DNA of 60,000 bases, taken from assembly GCA_030704615.1 (NCBI GenBank), contig CM060732.1, positions 47,041,053 to 47,101,052 of the forward strand. The letters run 5' to 3'. Position numbers and translations under genes: made by a program. This DNA is from Takakia lepidozioides (taxonomy: Eukaryota > Streptophyta > Takakiopsida > Takakiales > Takakiaceae). How positions within the stretch are numbered: the first letter of the stretch is position 1; each line of letters starts with the position of its first letter. The notes under the pieces are model-generated. The model was not told the origin of the DNA. It worked only from the letters and a program-made list of their open reading frames with translations, and searched no databases. Below, one piece after another: positions 11,401 to 22,951 of the stretch.

Positions 11401-13747
11401 CCAATGACATTTGGGGAGGGGAAACAATCGCAATGTTCAGGTCCTTCAAAGTCTGATCCAGCACAATGACGGCGCGCTTTTCGAGCTGCAAATAGTATAT
11501 TTGTCAGAATTGCAAAAAAGAAACACATCACATACTTGAAGAGAAGAAACAGCATGTTCGAATACACACCTGACTCCAAAATGTAGCCTTGTGGAGCCAG
11601 TTATCAAACACCAAATCACTGATTCCTTCCACCTTTGTGCCAGGCTGTATGGTGCTCTTTGGGAACTGATTCAAGTCCTTTACTGTTTGATCTGAGTTCC
11701 ATATCTCCAGCCACCTTATTTTTGTTTGTGGGTCGACCATCGATATGGCCAGCCGGTGCAATTTCTCCTGCTGCATCTCCGGATGCACATGCTTGTCATA
11801 GTGTGTTTTGATCTGCTGAAGGAACTCAGGACCAAGTCCAGGATCTACTATTCTAAGCTGCTTTCCGAAGGCTGACATCAATTTGGTTCTTCGCATCTCA
11901 AACTCCTTCTTTATTGCAGCTTCCACACCCTTTGATGTCCTTAGTTCCTCTGGTGTAGTGCGGTAATATTCGGATTTTCCCTTCTCAGCTGCCTCTGCCA
12001 GTTCTTGCTGCATTCATTCAAGTAGTGATTAGCTCCGAAGGGACTCTAAACATGTATTCGAAAAGTAAACAGATTACAGACTCGGGCTTACCGCATACAT
12101 GTACTCCAGAAACGCCTCTCGTGTCAAAGAATACCAAGTGCCTGCAGCTCTTCCTGTTTCGCACTTCTTGATGATATTGGGTGGTAGTACTGTCCGAAAA
12201 TCATCCAGCTTCATCAGACCAATCCTCTGAATTCGGAATAGTGTGTGAACCAAGCTTGTTGTCACATGCGATTTCTCTGTCGATCTGCAAAAACATTGAA
12301 AACATTGCATTCCTTAACACTGTTTTTTGAGGATCAACAAGACACTACAGAGGGAATCAAATCTCCTGGATGACTTACTTGTTCACGTCGTGCATAGCTG
12401 TAAGAAGCCTAGCGATGTCGTTTCCTGGATCCAAAACCATTGCCTCCACAGCAACATGCTTGTCTTTGTCTTTCGAATGGTGTTTCTGAATGTATCCCAT
12501 CCATGCCAGCAATCGGTGGTTGCCGTCCCAGACGTAGAACATGTGGTTGCAAAATTGCTGGGTGTTCTTTCCCATCATGAGGCCCAGCTCGAACTCCTCA
12601 TTGGCATCTTTCCAGCACTCATCCCAGTTATCACTGATCTCTGGAGAAACTAATGTGCTTTTCCCATTTATATCCGTCAGTGACACATAAAAAACTTGTG
12701 CACCAAGTCTATATCCATGCACAAAATCACTCTCCAATTTTGTTATGTCATGGGAAAGAGGTGGACGCACAACAGGCATTGATATCATCCGGCACAGAGG
12801 TATGTCCAGACGCCCTCCAGATACGAGCATGTCCCTTATAACCTCCTGAGAGTTTACCTTCTGGAATGACATGAGTTCTTTCACCTTGTCAAGGTAGTGC
12901 ACTTCGGATTCATCTGCTTCATCTGTATTCTCTGAGCTTTTTGCGGACTCGTCCCCATCTCCAGATCCTTTCCCCTCTGATCCTGTAGGCTTCGACCTCA
13001 CAGTTTTCTGCACGATGCCATTCAGTTCTGACTAAGTGATTTGCAAATAGTGAATGGCGGTAACGACAATCACTCTGTATCAAGGAAACTCACCATGAAT
13101 GGTGTGAAAGAATTCAGCACAATCTACACATGCAAAGCCGAGACTGCCGTATTCAAAACAAAAGTGAGAGCGATAGCGAACGGCGTTAACGACAATCACA
13201 AAAGATAACAACCTGCCGGATCGGTGTTGTGTAATGACATATATGTGCAACTGATTGGCGGCAACGACATTCAGTGTAGTTTAGGGAGAATAGTAAGTGC
13301 AGACTCTCTCTTCAAACACATAGGTACATAAATCTCATGAGCAGAATCGAATGGCGTTAACGACGCTCGCGATTCAGTAGTTCCTGCTAAAGAATGGAAG
13401 AGGAAGGACTCCTTGAAAGGCAATCACATAGACTATATGATAAAACTTACTGGCACCTTCTTAGGTTTTGAACTTTGATCCCCTTCTGCAGCTTTCCTCT
13501 TCCCTCTCACATCTGCTGGAGTTTCTGTCTGCGCAAGGGTTTCTTGACCTTCTTCAGGTTCGGCGTTCCGCGTGCTTCCACCTTCTTCAGTGTCCCTGCG
13601 ATTCATCTCTGCCTCCACAGGCTGGCGCACTCTTATCGCCGACTGTGTCGCAGCCGCTGCCTCAGTCTCCGTCTGCTCTTGTGAATCAGTCTCCGCGTTC
13701 ACCTGCTGCCTTGGCCCTGTGTTCTCCAACAAACGACGCCTCGTCAT
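8440..13747 (-). CDS. ParB-like domain plus beta-class amino-methyltransferase-like protein (9 exons)
   Basis: Inferred exons: 13747-13451, 13007-12379, 12284-12092, 12007-11570, 11485-11259, 10313-9662, 9548-9210, 9014-8728 and about 8642-8440. All introns are GT-AG, and phases agree to within a base at two points, giving about 1,090 residues. The start is the ATG at 13747 (MTRRRLLENTG). A basic, low-complexity N-terminus leads to a ParB/Sulfiredoxin-like domain in exon 2, with a VWDGNHRLLAW segment where ParB proteins have GERRxxA. After a Lys/Glu-rich linker (exon 6) come methyltransferase motifs in the circular order of beta-class N6-adenine/N4-cytosine enzymes: a motif IV-like ADIVILDIPDG with a following WSWVFGF and AGTLLLF strand (exon 7), an FVNPPYEP segment, and a C-terminal SAM-motif-I-like VVDLSVSTG followed by GRSLFGMEGDSDL. 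Motif IV reads DIPD, not DPPY/W, and motif I lacks the GxG, so catalysis is doubtful. A bacterial or phage source is inference. Confidence 0.7.
10455..11178. repeat. Seven 22-bp palindromes in intron 5 of the ParB-methyltransferase gene
   Basis: Copies lie at 10455, 10561, 10722, 10830, 10925, 11036 and 11157, each 22 bp with half-sites TGAATGTCG / CGACATTCA around a short TCA or TTGA centre. Variants replace TGTCG with TGGCG or CGACA with CGCCA. Spacing is about 95-160 bp. The surrounding intron sequence is not itself repeated, so the palindrome is the conserved unit. Confidence 0.9.
13051..13375. repeat. Four diverged palindromes in intron 1 of the same gene
   Basis: Related sites lie at about 13051, 13176, 13252 and 13349, of the form GAATGGCGKTAACGACAATCA. 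They share the AACGAC core with the intron 5 palindromes but are less symmetric. Spacing is 75-125 bp. No such site was noticed in the other introns or in the transposase gene. Confidence 0.75.
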
Positions 13748-14602
13748 TTTCTCTCTTGCTCTGCGTCTCTCTCTAAGGGAAGTAAAATAAAGAGACTTTC
13801 TTCTCTTTCGTATTCTAGAAGGAACCCTCTCCAGCTTGACTACCACTCTCCCTCTAAGCGCGAAAAGTAGAAAAACGCAGTGACTCCCGATTTCTTGCGG
13901 GATTGCCTGTGTTCTTGCGTGTCTCTAGAAGCATCGGATTCCCTCCCGCGTGACCGTTACACATAGTCGTTTCGTTATTAGTGCACATGCCAGCAATTGG
14001 TGTACAGCTGTTCGTATTCAGTTATGGATGTCTGACGTGTGCCGCCCAAAACAAAACGGCGTGTTCTAAATTATAACTGGTTCAATATTTAAAAAGAACA
14101 GCGAATCCCAGAAATTGATGCGCAGTCTTAAACAAATAAATATAAATGAACGAGAGTTTGATGACAAATTTTGGAATATCATACACGGTCATCCTTGTTA
14201 TCCAAACCCCACATTCGTTGCACATTTGGAACTTTCCAGGTGCGCATGATCATTGGTAGTAGTATATAGATACATTTACTTAATCTGCAATCCCATTCTC
14301 GGATCCTGTGGCATGCTTCCAGGAAGTCGGCTTTGTTATTGGGTTTATTGATGAGGTTCTGATTAACGGTTTAACAGTTGCCGACACTGCCCCTATGGAT
14401 TCTCTGACCACTGGGCCCACAAGAAAAGTAATTAAAATGGACGGCTGCATATCTGGAATGAATAACAGAATATGCACAGTCGTTATCTGAGCTTCCTCCG
14501 CCATATGCTCTGCTCATTCTTCAACTGTGTTCTGGAGACAGCAGTAAACCGATTTACACTAGATCTGCGATAGCAAGGTACAAACATACTCGAGGAAGGA
14601 AG
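13748..14602. promoter_or_regulatory. Shared upstream region of two divergent genes
   Basis: This 855-bp region separates the ParB-methyltransferase start (-) from the transposase start (+). It has no credible ORF and presumably carries both promoters, so the two genes may be co-regulated. I could not assign a TATA box or other element with confidence. Confidence 0.5.
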
Positions 14603-17600
14603 ATGGCTTCCTCTGAAGCGGAGTTCTTCTCAGACGACAAACCAGTGCCGTTCTCCCAGGAAGTCCTTGACAATGGATTTGCAATTGTTCTGGAACATGT
14701 CTTGGCTACCCGTTTTCAGCTGCAGAATGGCTCCATCTTTTTGGAGAAAGAGGTTTACGATCTGAAAGGGAAGTTGGTGAAATATTCTTTCCAAAACCGT
14801 GATGAGACGGCTCATATCAGCCAGTGGAGAGTGCGTCCTGGTCGATACAGAGTACTTGGAGAGCCTCGGCGAAAGTCCCTTGGGTCATATGTGACGCCCG
14901 GGACTGCTGCTTCGGTCGTTGAAGACAAGAGGGAGGTGGTGGTGAAAAAAGAACAGACTTCCTCCACTCCAATCGTTGAGCTTTCGGATTCTTCCGATGA
15001 TGACATAAGTGAAATTCCAAATCCAGTCCTTCCTACTGTGGTTGCAGAAGCTGATGAAGAAGAGATTTGTAGTGTCATTCCAAAATTGCGGGCGATGGGA
15101 GGAATGGCTGGATTCAAAAGTGAGTTGCGGGGAATTGATTGGGAATCTTTGAAGCAGGTGCCTGTGAAGTTCTTGCCGGAGACTTTTGATGGCGATATCC
15201 TATTCGAGCTGCCTCCTCCTCCGCGAGTTGGAGGTGTAACAATCATGATGCATGGAATGGACAAGAAACACGACGGGCACCCGTGGTGCAGAACAAAAAC
15301 ATCCAATATTCAGAATGATGACAAGCTTGTTTTCAGGAGGACAGTTTGCAATGGACACCTTAGGTGTGATAATTTGAATTGCAGACACTTTCTTCAGTCT
15401 GGAGTTCATAATCAAAGCGAATGGGAGGGTCTGGCGGAGAATCCATTTCAGCCTGGGACTGCCCCTCCACCGGCAAACACTTTCGTCTGCAAATTCTGCA
15501 AACTTGTGCCATCCTGCTTGGCGCTCTGCGGAGCAAGAATGTACTATGTTGTCCACCGTTTGAATACAATGACGAGAGCTTGTGTGCATTTTGGATTCCA
15601 TAACCATCCTGTCTCGAAGGGGGATTACAGGGAGAGTGTTGAGACAGTATCGAGGTTGATCAAACAGGAGTTCGGGAGAAACCCATCCGCAACAACATCT
15701 GCAATTGCTCTTGGCGCAAGCAAGTCCTTCTTGGAAAGCCATATTTTGAGTGAAGGAGATTCTGTGGGGACTAAACTTGACGGTGCAGCATTGGACCTGG
15801 TCATGGATCATTTCTCCACTTTAAGTTCACCTAACATTCGGCATCAGATCAATGCATTGAGAATGGGCTCTGGGATCAGAGGCTACATAGACAATATTTT
15901 GGAATTGAAACGACTGAGCAAGTACGATTACATCCAGGACAATGTATTCCCAGGTCAAGGTGCCATCAAAGTTTTTCTTTTCAAAATGTCGACTGTTGGG
16001 GAGGGCAGTGGGGTTAGCCTCGTGAAGCGGATGCAGAAGACTGGGGACTTGCAGAACTGTTTTCTTATGTTTGATCATGTGAAACGAGTGAAGGATTGGA
16101 CGACAATGGCTTGTCATGTCTACGATCCAGTGTACCAACGAGTTATGACAATTGCAGTTTGTGACATGCAATCCGAGGATACGGAATCCCAGAAGCTCAT
16201 GTGGAATTCCCTGATACGTGTCATGGGCTGCCATGGGCTGCCATCTCCAAATTTCGCAGGTTTCATGGCGGATAGTGCTCAAGCAAATTTCAATGCTATT
16301 CGTATTGTCTTCGGATCGGGCGACCCAAAAGTGCCTATGCCAGGAAGAGAGCGTACATGTCTATTCCATTGGACACAATCTCTGGAAAAACATACAAAGT
16401 CGGACATCAAACCAGAGATGCAGACTCAGCACCGTAAATTGTGCAAAGAGTACAAAGATGCTAGAACAATGAAGGAGGCGGACACTTTGTTCCAGACAAT
16501 TCGTGCCTGGTGGTTCTCTTCTGGAGCTGCATCACTTGAGAGTATGAGAGCATTGGAAGATTGGCTGGCGTTTTGGCACTTCCGGTATAGACAGTGGGGA
16601 GCAGCCATGACAATGGTACGAGGCTTCTATTTCATGCTTTATTCATACATTTGCTTTCCATATTTTTGACTCATTGCTTTCTTTATGTTGTTTCCTGTGC
16701 ACTATTCTGAAGTGTGGTTATCCTCTTTGCAGAACATGTCCATTGAGGAAATGGCAGACATGCCATCTTGCAATTTGGCAGAAACTGTGCACAATGCATG
16801 GTTGCAGCAGTCTGGGAAACGAGGTCGGGATTTGTATGTGGCAACAACAGATGATTTGATACGTGCCTTGCAACAACAAACCCGATACCGTGATTTCTTA
16901 CGAGGTGGGGTTGGTGGCAAGGGTCCGGACAAATCGGAGTTGATGTTGCGTGCTGCAAACAGATCTGGGGATCCAATCAAGATAGCACGGGCGGTGAGCA
17001 TGTATGCCCAGGGAACGCCACTTGTTTCTAGAGTTCCACATCTTGAAGGGGAGGAGAGATTCGGCTCCTGTAAGAGGAAATTGAACACTCCACCTGGTTC
17101 GGATTCAGATTCCCACAGGGCAGACCGTGATAACTTCTCGAAGCCTCGTGTTCCCCTGCATGACAGCTCCGTGTCCGGAACCTCCATTGTGGAGGAACCT
17201 CCAACACGACGGCAAGCTCCAGCATCAAACCGTGCCACTGAAATGGTGCAGGAGAGAAACAACCCCCTTGATGTGCTTGAGTCCGCATGCCCCGACCACG
17301 TTTGGCACATAGAACGCACAAGTGTCGGGTCTCGTGTGAAATGTACAGCGATCAGGGCAACTAATTTCGAGAAGTGCACTTCATCTATATCCAGAGGTGG
17401 TGCCCGAACTCCTGCTCCGACTTTCACGGGCTTGATGCGTCCATACGGTCAACCAGAAGCCAAGAACCACAAGTTCTGGTTCTGCGCAGATGATTGTGCC
17501 AGATGTGTGCATGGAACTGTGCGTCCTTCCGTAGTGATGAAGCCATCTCCTCCAACCGTTTGGCCCGTGAAGGTGGGAACACATCTCAGCTTTCAGGAGA

Positions 17601-18118
17601 TTGAAATGCTGGAGGAGGCAGGTTTTTCCCTTGCGAGACAACCCCAACTCCATGCATGTGCTACTACTCCTGCGTCCTCCCGGGTCCCCCCGGCAAATCC
17701 TGACTTGTGGCCAACCAAACGAGATGGAAAGCTCGTTCGGCGTTTCCCTCCAACCGCTGAACACTTTGGCAAAGTGGAGTCCGCAAGAATGCTCCAAGCT
17801 CGTGTCGGAAGCACCACGGAAGTACCCGATCCAGGATATGGTCGGGTATTCACAATCATCACTTCCACATCTGCTGTTCATGACAGGACCTACGACATCA
17901 CGGTTTCCAATTTCCCCAATTGCACATGTCCTGATTTTGTGAATATGCTATCAACCAGTTTGGGCAAGAGAGGTAAATTCATACCCTGCAAACATTTGTA
18001 TTTCATATTTTTGAGGAGGATGGTTTGCGATCCCAAACGTGACAACTTCATTCACCAGGCCACTATGAGTTTCAACGAGGTCGATACTCTTTTGCAGCGG
18101 GATACAACACATGGGTAG
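14603..18118 (+). CDS. SWIM-domain DDE-type transposase (2 exons, 1,132 aa)
   Basis: Exons 14603-16615 and 16733-18118 are joined by a GT-AG intron, and frame and phase agree. After an acidic N-terminal half comes a Cys/His cluster, MDKKHDGHPWC with RCDNLNCRHF and later HFGFHNHPV (about 220-335), resembling WRKY-GCM1/FLYWCH-type DNA-binding fingers. The catalytic core follows, with candidate acids in CFLMFDHV (about 488), GFMADSAQANFN (about 556) and NLAETVHNAW (about 687), and a CLFHWTQSLEKH segment between. Near the C-terminus FPNCTCPDF and FIPCKHLYF form a CxC...CxH SWIM finger (about 1066-1095). This domain order fits MULE or KDZ transposases, which cut and paste the element through its terminal repeats. 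No lesion is seen. Relatives at 27294-30317 and 34376-37650 are decayed. Confidence 0.75.
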
Positions 18119-18540
18119 CATGAACTATGTAATGTGGTATGTGGATGACCATGATTTGAAATGTGTAATTCACATCAATTCGTCGGCTGTGCAATGATAT
18201 GGCCTCCAACTATACGGAGTGAGGTCTGAGTGACAACTTTTAGGTAGTGCACATTTGTCATTGCACCGTTCGAAGTCTACATGTCTTGCTGTCGCTATGC
18301 ACTACAATCATCTTTTGAAGATGATCATAACTCTCATTGTTATTTGAGGAGGGAGGAAGTCTTCTCGTGGCAGCCTTTATGGCGCACACTTTGTGAGGAT
18401 ATTTTGTCGTCTTCGTAATTGTAAAAGTGAAACAAACATTTGTAATTGCACAATGTTGGATGCTGCAATTGTAGGCCTCAACGCTCGTCTTGATTCTATT
18501 TAGGCAAGATTCCCTGCATTAATTCCACGGTCATAGGACC
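18119..18540. other. Non-coding 3' flank of the transposase
   Basis: Presumed 3' untranslated region of the transposase and internal spacer. No ORF or repeat is recognised. Confidence 0.4.
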
Positions 18541-18741
18541 ATCCACGGTTATAGGCGGCGCATGTTAATGCTGACGTGGCAGTTGACGGACAGTGCCACG
18601 TCATCATTTACCGCCACATCAGCATGCTGACATGACGCTCACGCCACGTCAGCTGGCGTGAGCGTACGCTCACGCCACGTCACTCCTGCGTGAGCGTATG
18701 CTCGCGCGCTCACGTGCAACGCTCATGCCATTGCGTCGTTG
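18541..18741. repeat. Right terminal and subterminal repeats of the TIR transposon
   Basis: GCCACGTCA boxes lie at about 18595, 18643 and 18674, with the reverse form at 18572. Repeated CGTGAGCG/CGCTCACG units follow. The terminal bases end ...GCGTCGTTG just before the 18742-18750 target duplication. The layout mirrors the left end. Confidence 0.7.
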
Positions 18742-18750
18742 TCTTACTCA
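18742..18750. other. Target-site duplication TCTTACTCA, right copy
   Basis: This is an exact copy of 7403-7411. The G1 pol reading frame resumes in phase here. Confidence 0.9.
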
Positions 18751-19425
18751 TGGTCAGTGCCCACCTAGTTATGGTAAGGAGCAGAGGAAAATAATCGCTA
18801 TCAAGGCTTTACCTTATACTATGGTAGGAGACAGAATGTATAAGCTAGGACCTGATGGAGTACTTAAACGATGCTTGTACCACCATGAAGTAAATAAAGT
18901 CTTGGAGGAAGTTCATAAAGGAGTGGCTGGAGGACATTTTGGAGAAGAGACTACCAGTAGGAAGATACTACTTGCAGGTTACTGGTGGCCTACTTTGTTC
19001 AAGGATGTACACAAGTATTGTCAGAGTTGTGATGAATGTCAGAGGCTAGGACCTTTGCAGAGATCTGGGAAGATGGCTTTGCATCCTACGATGCCTACTG
19101 AACCATTTCAGAAATGGGGACTAGACTTTCTTGGACCAATTAACCCACCGGCCAAGAATACACAGAACAAGTACATAATTACAGCCACTGATTATACTAC
19201 GAAGTGGGTGGAAGCTAAAGCTCTGAGGGACAACACAACCAAGTCCACAGCAAGGTTCCTGTATGAGAACATACTTACACGATTTGGCTGTCCCTTGGAA
19301 TTTATCAGTGACCAGGGAAGTCACTTCATTAATGAGACCATTGAACTATTGACTAAAGAGTTCATGATTATGCATAGGAAGAGTACAACGTATTACCCAC
19401 AAGGTAATGGGCAGGCAGAGGCTAC
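18751..19425 (+). pseudogene. G1 integrase, 3'-truncated
   Basis: This is the integrase of the first gypsy copy, continued after the DNA transposon. The HHCC zinc-binding region (HHEVNK...CQSCDECQ) is followed by the catalytic core: WGLDFLGPINPP with the first Asp, FISDQGSHFINE with the second, and the YYPQGNGQAEAT block just before the catalytic Glu-Asn stretch. The coding sequence is lost at 19426, exactly where the second copy continues into TNKILC. The catalytic Glu at the edge survives, but the C-terminal DNA-binding part is missing. Confidence 0.85.
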
Positions 19426-20141
19426 TGTAGTGTGAAAAAGAAGGGGCGTGAATCCCCTTCTGGTTAATCCTAAAGTTGTGGTCCTCCCCTCCCCCCAGTT
19501 GATTGTGCCCAGCAAAGGAAATGAGCGTTCTTACTCTGTCCAACCATCGTCACACGGCTATATGGGTTTTTCTTCAGGTTTGTTCGTGATCAGAGTTTAC
19601 GGAATCCTCATCCACGCCGCAGCGGAAGAGAAGACATGGATAGGGAGTTTTTGAATTGTTCTTGCTCTCGGTTCTACTTCTATACAACAGCCTGGCCCTA
19701 TGATCACGGCGCCAACAGTGTTGGCGTGATCTTTTTTGTGATGCAAGCAGCCCAATGGCAGCGGTAAACAGGACCCTTTGTGTGAAGCCCCCTTGAGCAG
19801 TGACACGTCGGAAATCCCCTTTTGTAATGGTGACACAGATTTAGGAGAAGGCAGCTCAGGTCTTCTTGAACTGCAGAGGCACTGGTTTCATTCAGGATTC
19901 AAGTTTTCTTCATCTCATCTCCCCAAATTGGCCATCCCCCCCCCATCAGCCATTTTGCTGAACAGCTCTCTCATTTCCCAAATCCCTTTTTTTCTCTCTC
20001 TCTCTCTCTCTTCCCTTTTTCGTCTGTTTCTCTATCTCTGTCTATGTCTACAGGCTCCTCACTTCTTCACAGCAGCACATCTATCATGTAATGCAAATGC
20101 ACACTCTGCCAAGCATCCAGTGCAGCCAGCCTTGAAGTCAT
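19426..20141 (+). other. Spacer between G1 and G2, possibly a solo LTR
   Basis: Neither gypsy copy matches this 716-bp block. The part 19426-20052 starts TGTAG and ends CTACA, so it could be a solo LTR of another family, but no target duplication is seen. It holds an inverted repeat (GATCACGGCGCCAACA / TGTTGGCGTGATC, about 19701-19733) and a CT tract (about 19990-20030). The G2 sequence starts at about 20142 in the middle of gag. Confidence 0.4.
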
Positions 20142-22951
20142 CCTCGATGATGAGGACTCTGAGGATGAGTCAGATGAAGAAGAAGAGCAAGAACTAAAAA
20201 GAAAGAGTAAGAGAAAGGAGAAGTTGAAGAGGGATAACTATGAAAAAAAATTGGAAGAAATCTTGAAGAAGTATGCCACAGAGGCTGCAACACATTGGAG
20301 GAAGGGTGTATGGTGTGCAAAGTGCCAGAATGAAGGCCATACCACCACAGAATGCCACATGAAGGAGAAACACTGTACTATCTGTAAAATGGATAACCAT
20401 TCTACTGAGAATTGTTACTACAACAGAAGGACAGTTGCAAGAGAACCTAGGCAAGTAAGGGTTCATCAGGTGCAGCCCCAGCCAAGAAGAAACAATGATC
20501 AGGACCACTATGGTAGGTCTAGTGGTTATAACAATGGCATGGAAGGGAGAGGTAATTCAAGAGGGAATTACCAAGGAAATACCAGATGCAACTATCAGGG
20601 TAATCCAAGGGGGAATTACCAGCCCGGGAATCAGGATTATAGAAATAATCCAAGAACAGACCAAGGGCGAGGACCCAATGGTGAAGAACTATGTTACTAT
20701 TGTAATCAGCCAGGACATCGCAGGGCAGCCTGTTCATTCTGGATAAGACACCAGAATGAGATGAGAGCTCTTGTGAATGAGGGCCCAGTGGTGGCAGCTC
20801 ACATGGTTAGGCCATGTGTTGTACCAGAAGTAAGTACAATGATAGTAACAAGAAGTAAAGCCAAACTAATACCTCCAGTAGTTGAGGAAGAAGATGATAA
20901 TGGAAGTGGCAATGATATGCCTGAAGATGAAGAGACTTGGAAAGATGAGAAGGAACTGCACAAGGAAGTGGCAGATACTATAAGGGAAATGCAGAAGAGT
21001 ACTGATATTCCTGTGGCAGATTCCTCTGATTCTGATGGAGAAAAAGAAAGGAGTGAGGAAGAAAGGAAGAAAGAAGATGCAGACATGCAAAGTAATGAAG
21101 AGACTTTGGCTGAAGTAATATGCCAGACCAAAGCAAAAATTACCATTGGACAGCTATTAGCTGTGGCACCTTATTATAGGCACAGGCTGTATCAAGCAAT
21201 CAATCGAATTGCCCAAGAGACAGGAAACACAGACCTGAACAGCAAGGTGACCAGTTATAATGTGAAGCCGGAAGGGCGAGAAACAGTCATGGACTTTGAT
21301 GATTCTATGCCAGTAATCCAATTGAGAATTGGAAGCACAGAACTAACTGATGTAGTGATAGATGGAGGTTCTGGAGTAAATATCATGACAGACCAATTAA
21401 GGAAGAAGCTTGGTCTAAGTAACATGAAACCAGCCCCATTTACAGTAACAATGGCAGATCAAAGAAGTGTACAGCCATTGGGATTAATAAGAGGAGTTAA
21501 GATACAAATACAGAAGATGATCTTTATGATCACAGTAACTGTGTTGAAAATGGATGAAGTCATGGAGGCTTACTCCTTATTATTGGGACGTCCGTGGCTG
21601 AAACAGGCCAGGGTATTCCATGACTGGAATTCTCAGTTACTAACCGTGCATAATGGGATACACGAGATACAAATTACCACAAAGAAATCTAGTAGATTAC
21701 CTGCTACAAGAAGACCTCGAGGAGTCAGAGAGTATGACTGGAAAGGAGGACTGGATGAGGAGCAGGAAGCTACCCTATTTGCTGCACACCCAGAGTGGGA
21801 GCAGGTTGCAGAGATGCGGCTGGAAAGCCTAAGTTGTTTGAGAGGTATCTGCTGTGGTGTAGTGACAGCAACACCAACTGAAGAGAAAACCAGCGTTTAC
21901 CCATCACATTTCTATGAAGAAAGAGAAGGAGAAATGGAAATCCTAGAAGAACCAGCCACTGTGAGCTTACAGGATGAAGTGGTGACTGGTTGGACAATCA
22001 CAGCTGATGAGCAGGTGAGGGAAGTAAATGTGGGAACTAAAGAGGAACCGAGGATGGTGAAAGTAGGAGCTGATTTGGAGCCGGAATTCTTCGAAGAAGC
22101 TAAAAGCTTGTTCATCAAATACAGAGATGTATTTGCTTGGAGCTATGAGGATCTAAAAGGGATACCACCTGAAGTCTGTCAGCATAAGATTGAATTGGAA
22201 CCAGGGTCAGTACCAATCAAGCAGGCGAGGTATAGAATGAATCCCAACTACGCACAGAAGGTTGGAGAAGAGATAAAGAAGTTGGCTGAGGCTAAGTTTA
22301 TATACCCAATAGAATATACAACTTGGTTGTCACCCATTGTTATAGTTCCCAAGAAGAATGGCAAACTAAGAGTATGTGTGAACTATAAGAAGCTGAATGC
22401 TTGTACGAAGAAAGATCCTTTCCCTTTGCCATTCACAGAAGCAGTATTAGACACTGTGGCAGGCCATGAGATGTACTCATTCATGGATGGCTTCAGTGGT
22501 TATAATCAAGTGCAAGTGGCAGAAGAAGACCAAGGGAAAACAGCTTTCATCACAGACTGGGGGGCTTATGCATACAAAGTCATGCCCTTTGGACTTTGTA
22601 ATGCACCAGCGACCTTTCAGAGAGTGATAAGTGAATCTTTTCATGAGTATCTGGATGATTTCATGCAGGTATTCTTGGATGATTTCAGTGTGTACAGCTC
22701 TAAAAATGAGCACTTGCATAAATTGGAGTTATGTTTGGCCAGATGCAGGATGAGAGGTCTGGGCCTGAATCCAGAGAAGTGTACTTTCTGTGTGAACTCA
22801 GGGGTGCTTCTGGGACACATTGTGTGTAAGAAGGGACTCCTTGTGGATCCCAGAAAGACAGAGTCCATTAAAGCCTCTCCACCACCAGTGAATGTTAAAA
22901 GTCTAAGGAGATTCCTTGGGCAAACCAGTTATTACAGAAGATTTGTCAAAA
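20142..22951 (+). pseudogene. G2 gag C-terminus, zinc knuckles, protease and RT
   Basis: This is the second gypsy copy, 5'-truncated within the acidic end of gag. The reading is open over 930 codons without the G1 lesions. It contains the same CCHC clusters (CNQPGHRRAAC), the protease VVIDGGSGVN, the LLLGRPWL flap partner, and full RT motifs including MDGFSGYNQ, MPFGLCNAPATFQR and FLDDFSVYS. Relative to G1 one extra A near 22945 (GTCAAAAAGG against GTCAAGAGG) shifts the frame at the end of RT. Nucleotide similarity to G1 is very high by eye across the whole region, so the two copies are close relatives. Confidence 0.85.

Larger units (their letters stand above)
7412..18741. mobile_element. 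TIR DNA transposon with SWIM transposase and ParB-methyltransferase gene
   Basis: This 11,330-bp element has a 9-bp target duplication, imperfect terminal inverted repeats rich in GTGAGCG, and subterminal CCACGTCA boxes at both ends. Inside are two divergently transcribed genes sharing about 0.85 kb of upstream DNA: a ParB-like plus methyltransferase-like protein (-) and a SWIM-domain DDE-type transposase (+). Both look intact with well-formed introns, so the element may be autonomous or only recently silenced. Duplication length and the SWIM finger point to a Mutator-like (MULE) or KDZ/Zisupton-type superfamily, and I cannot decide between them. Two decayed relatives lie in the 26482-38587 insertion. 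Confidence 0.8.

Noticed and set aside
10455-13375. CRISPR-like array, because short palindromic repeats are regularly spaced
   Set aside because: Spacers are long (75-160 bp) and irregular, repeats vary in sequence, the context is intronic in a eukaryotic gene, and no cas genes are present.
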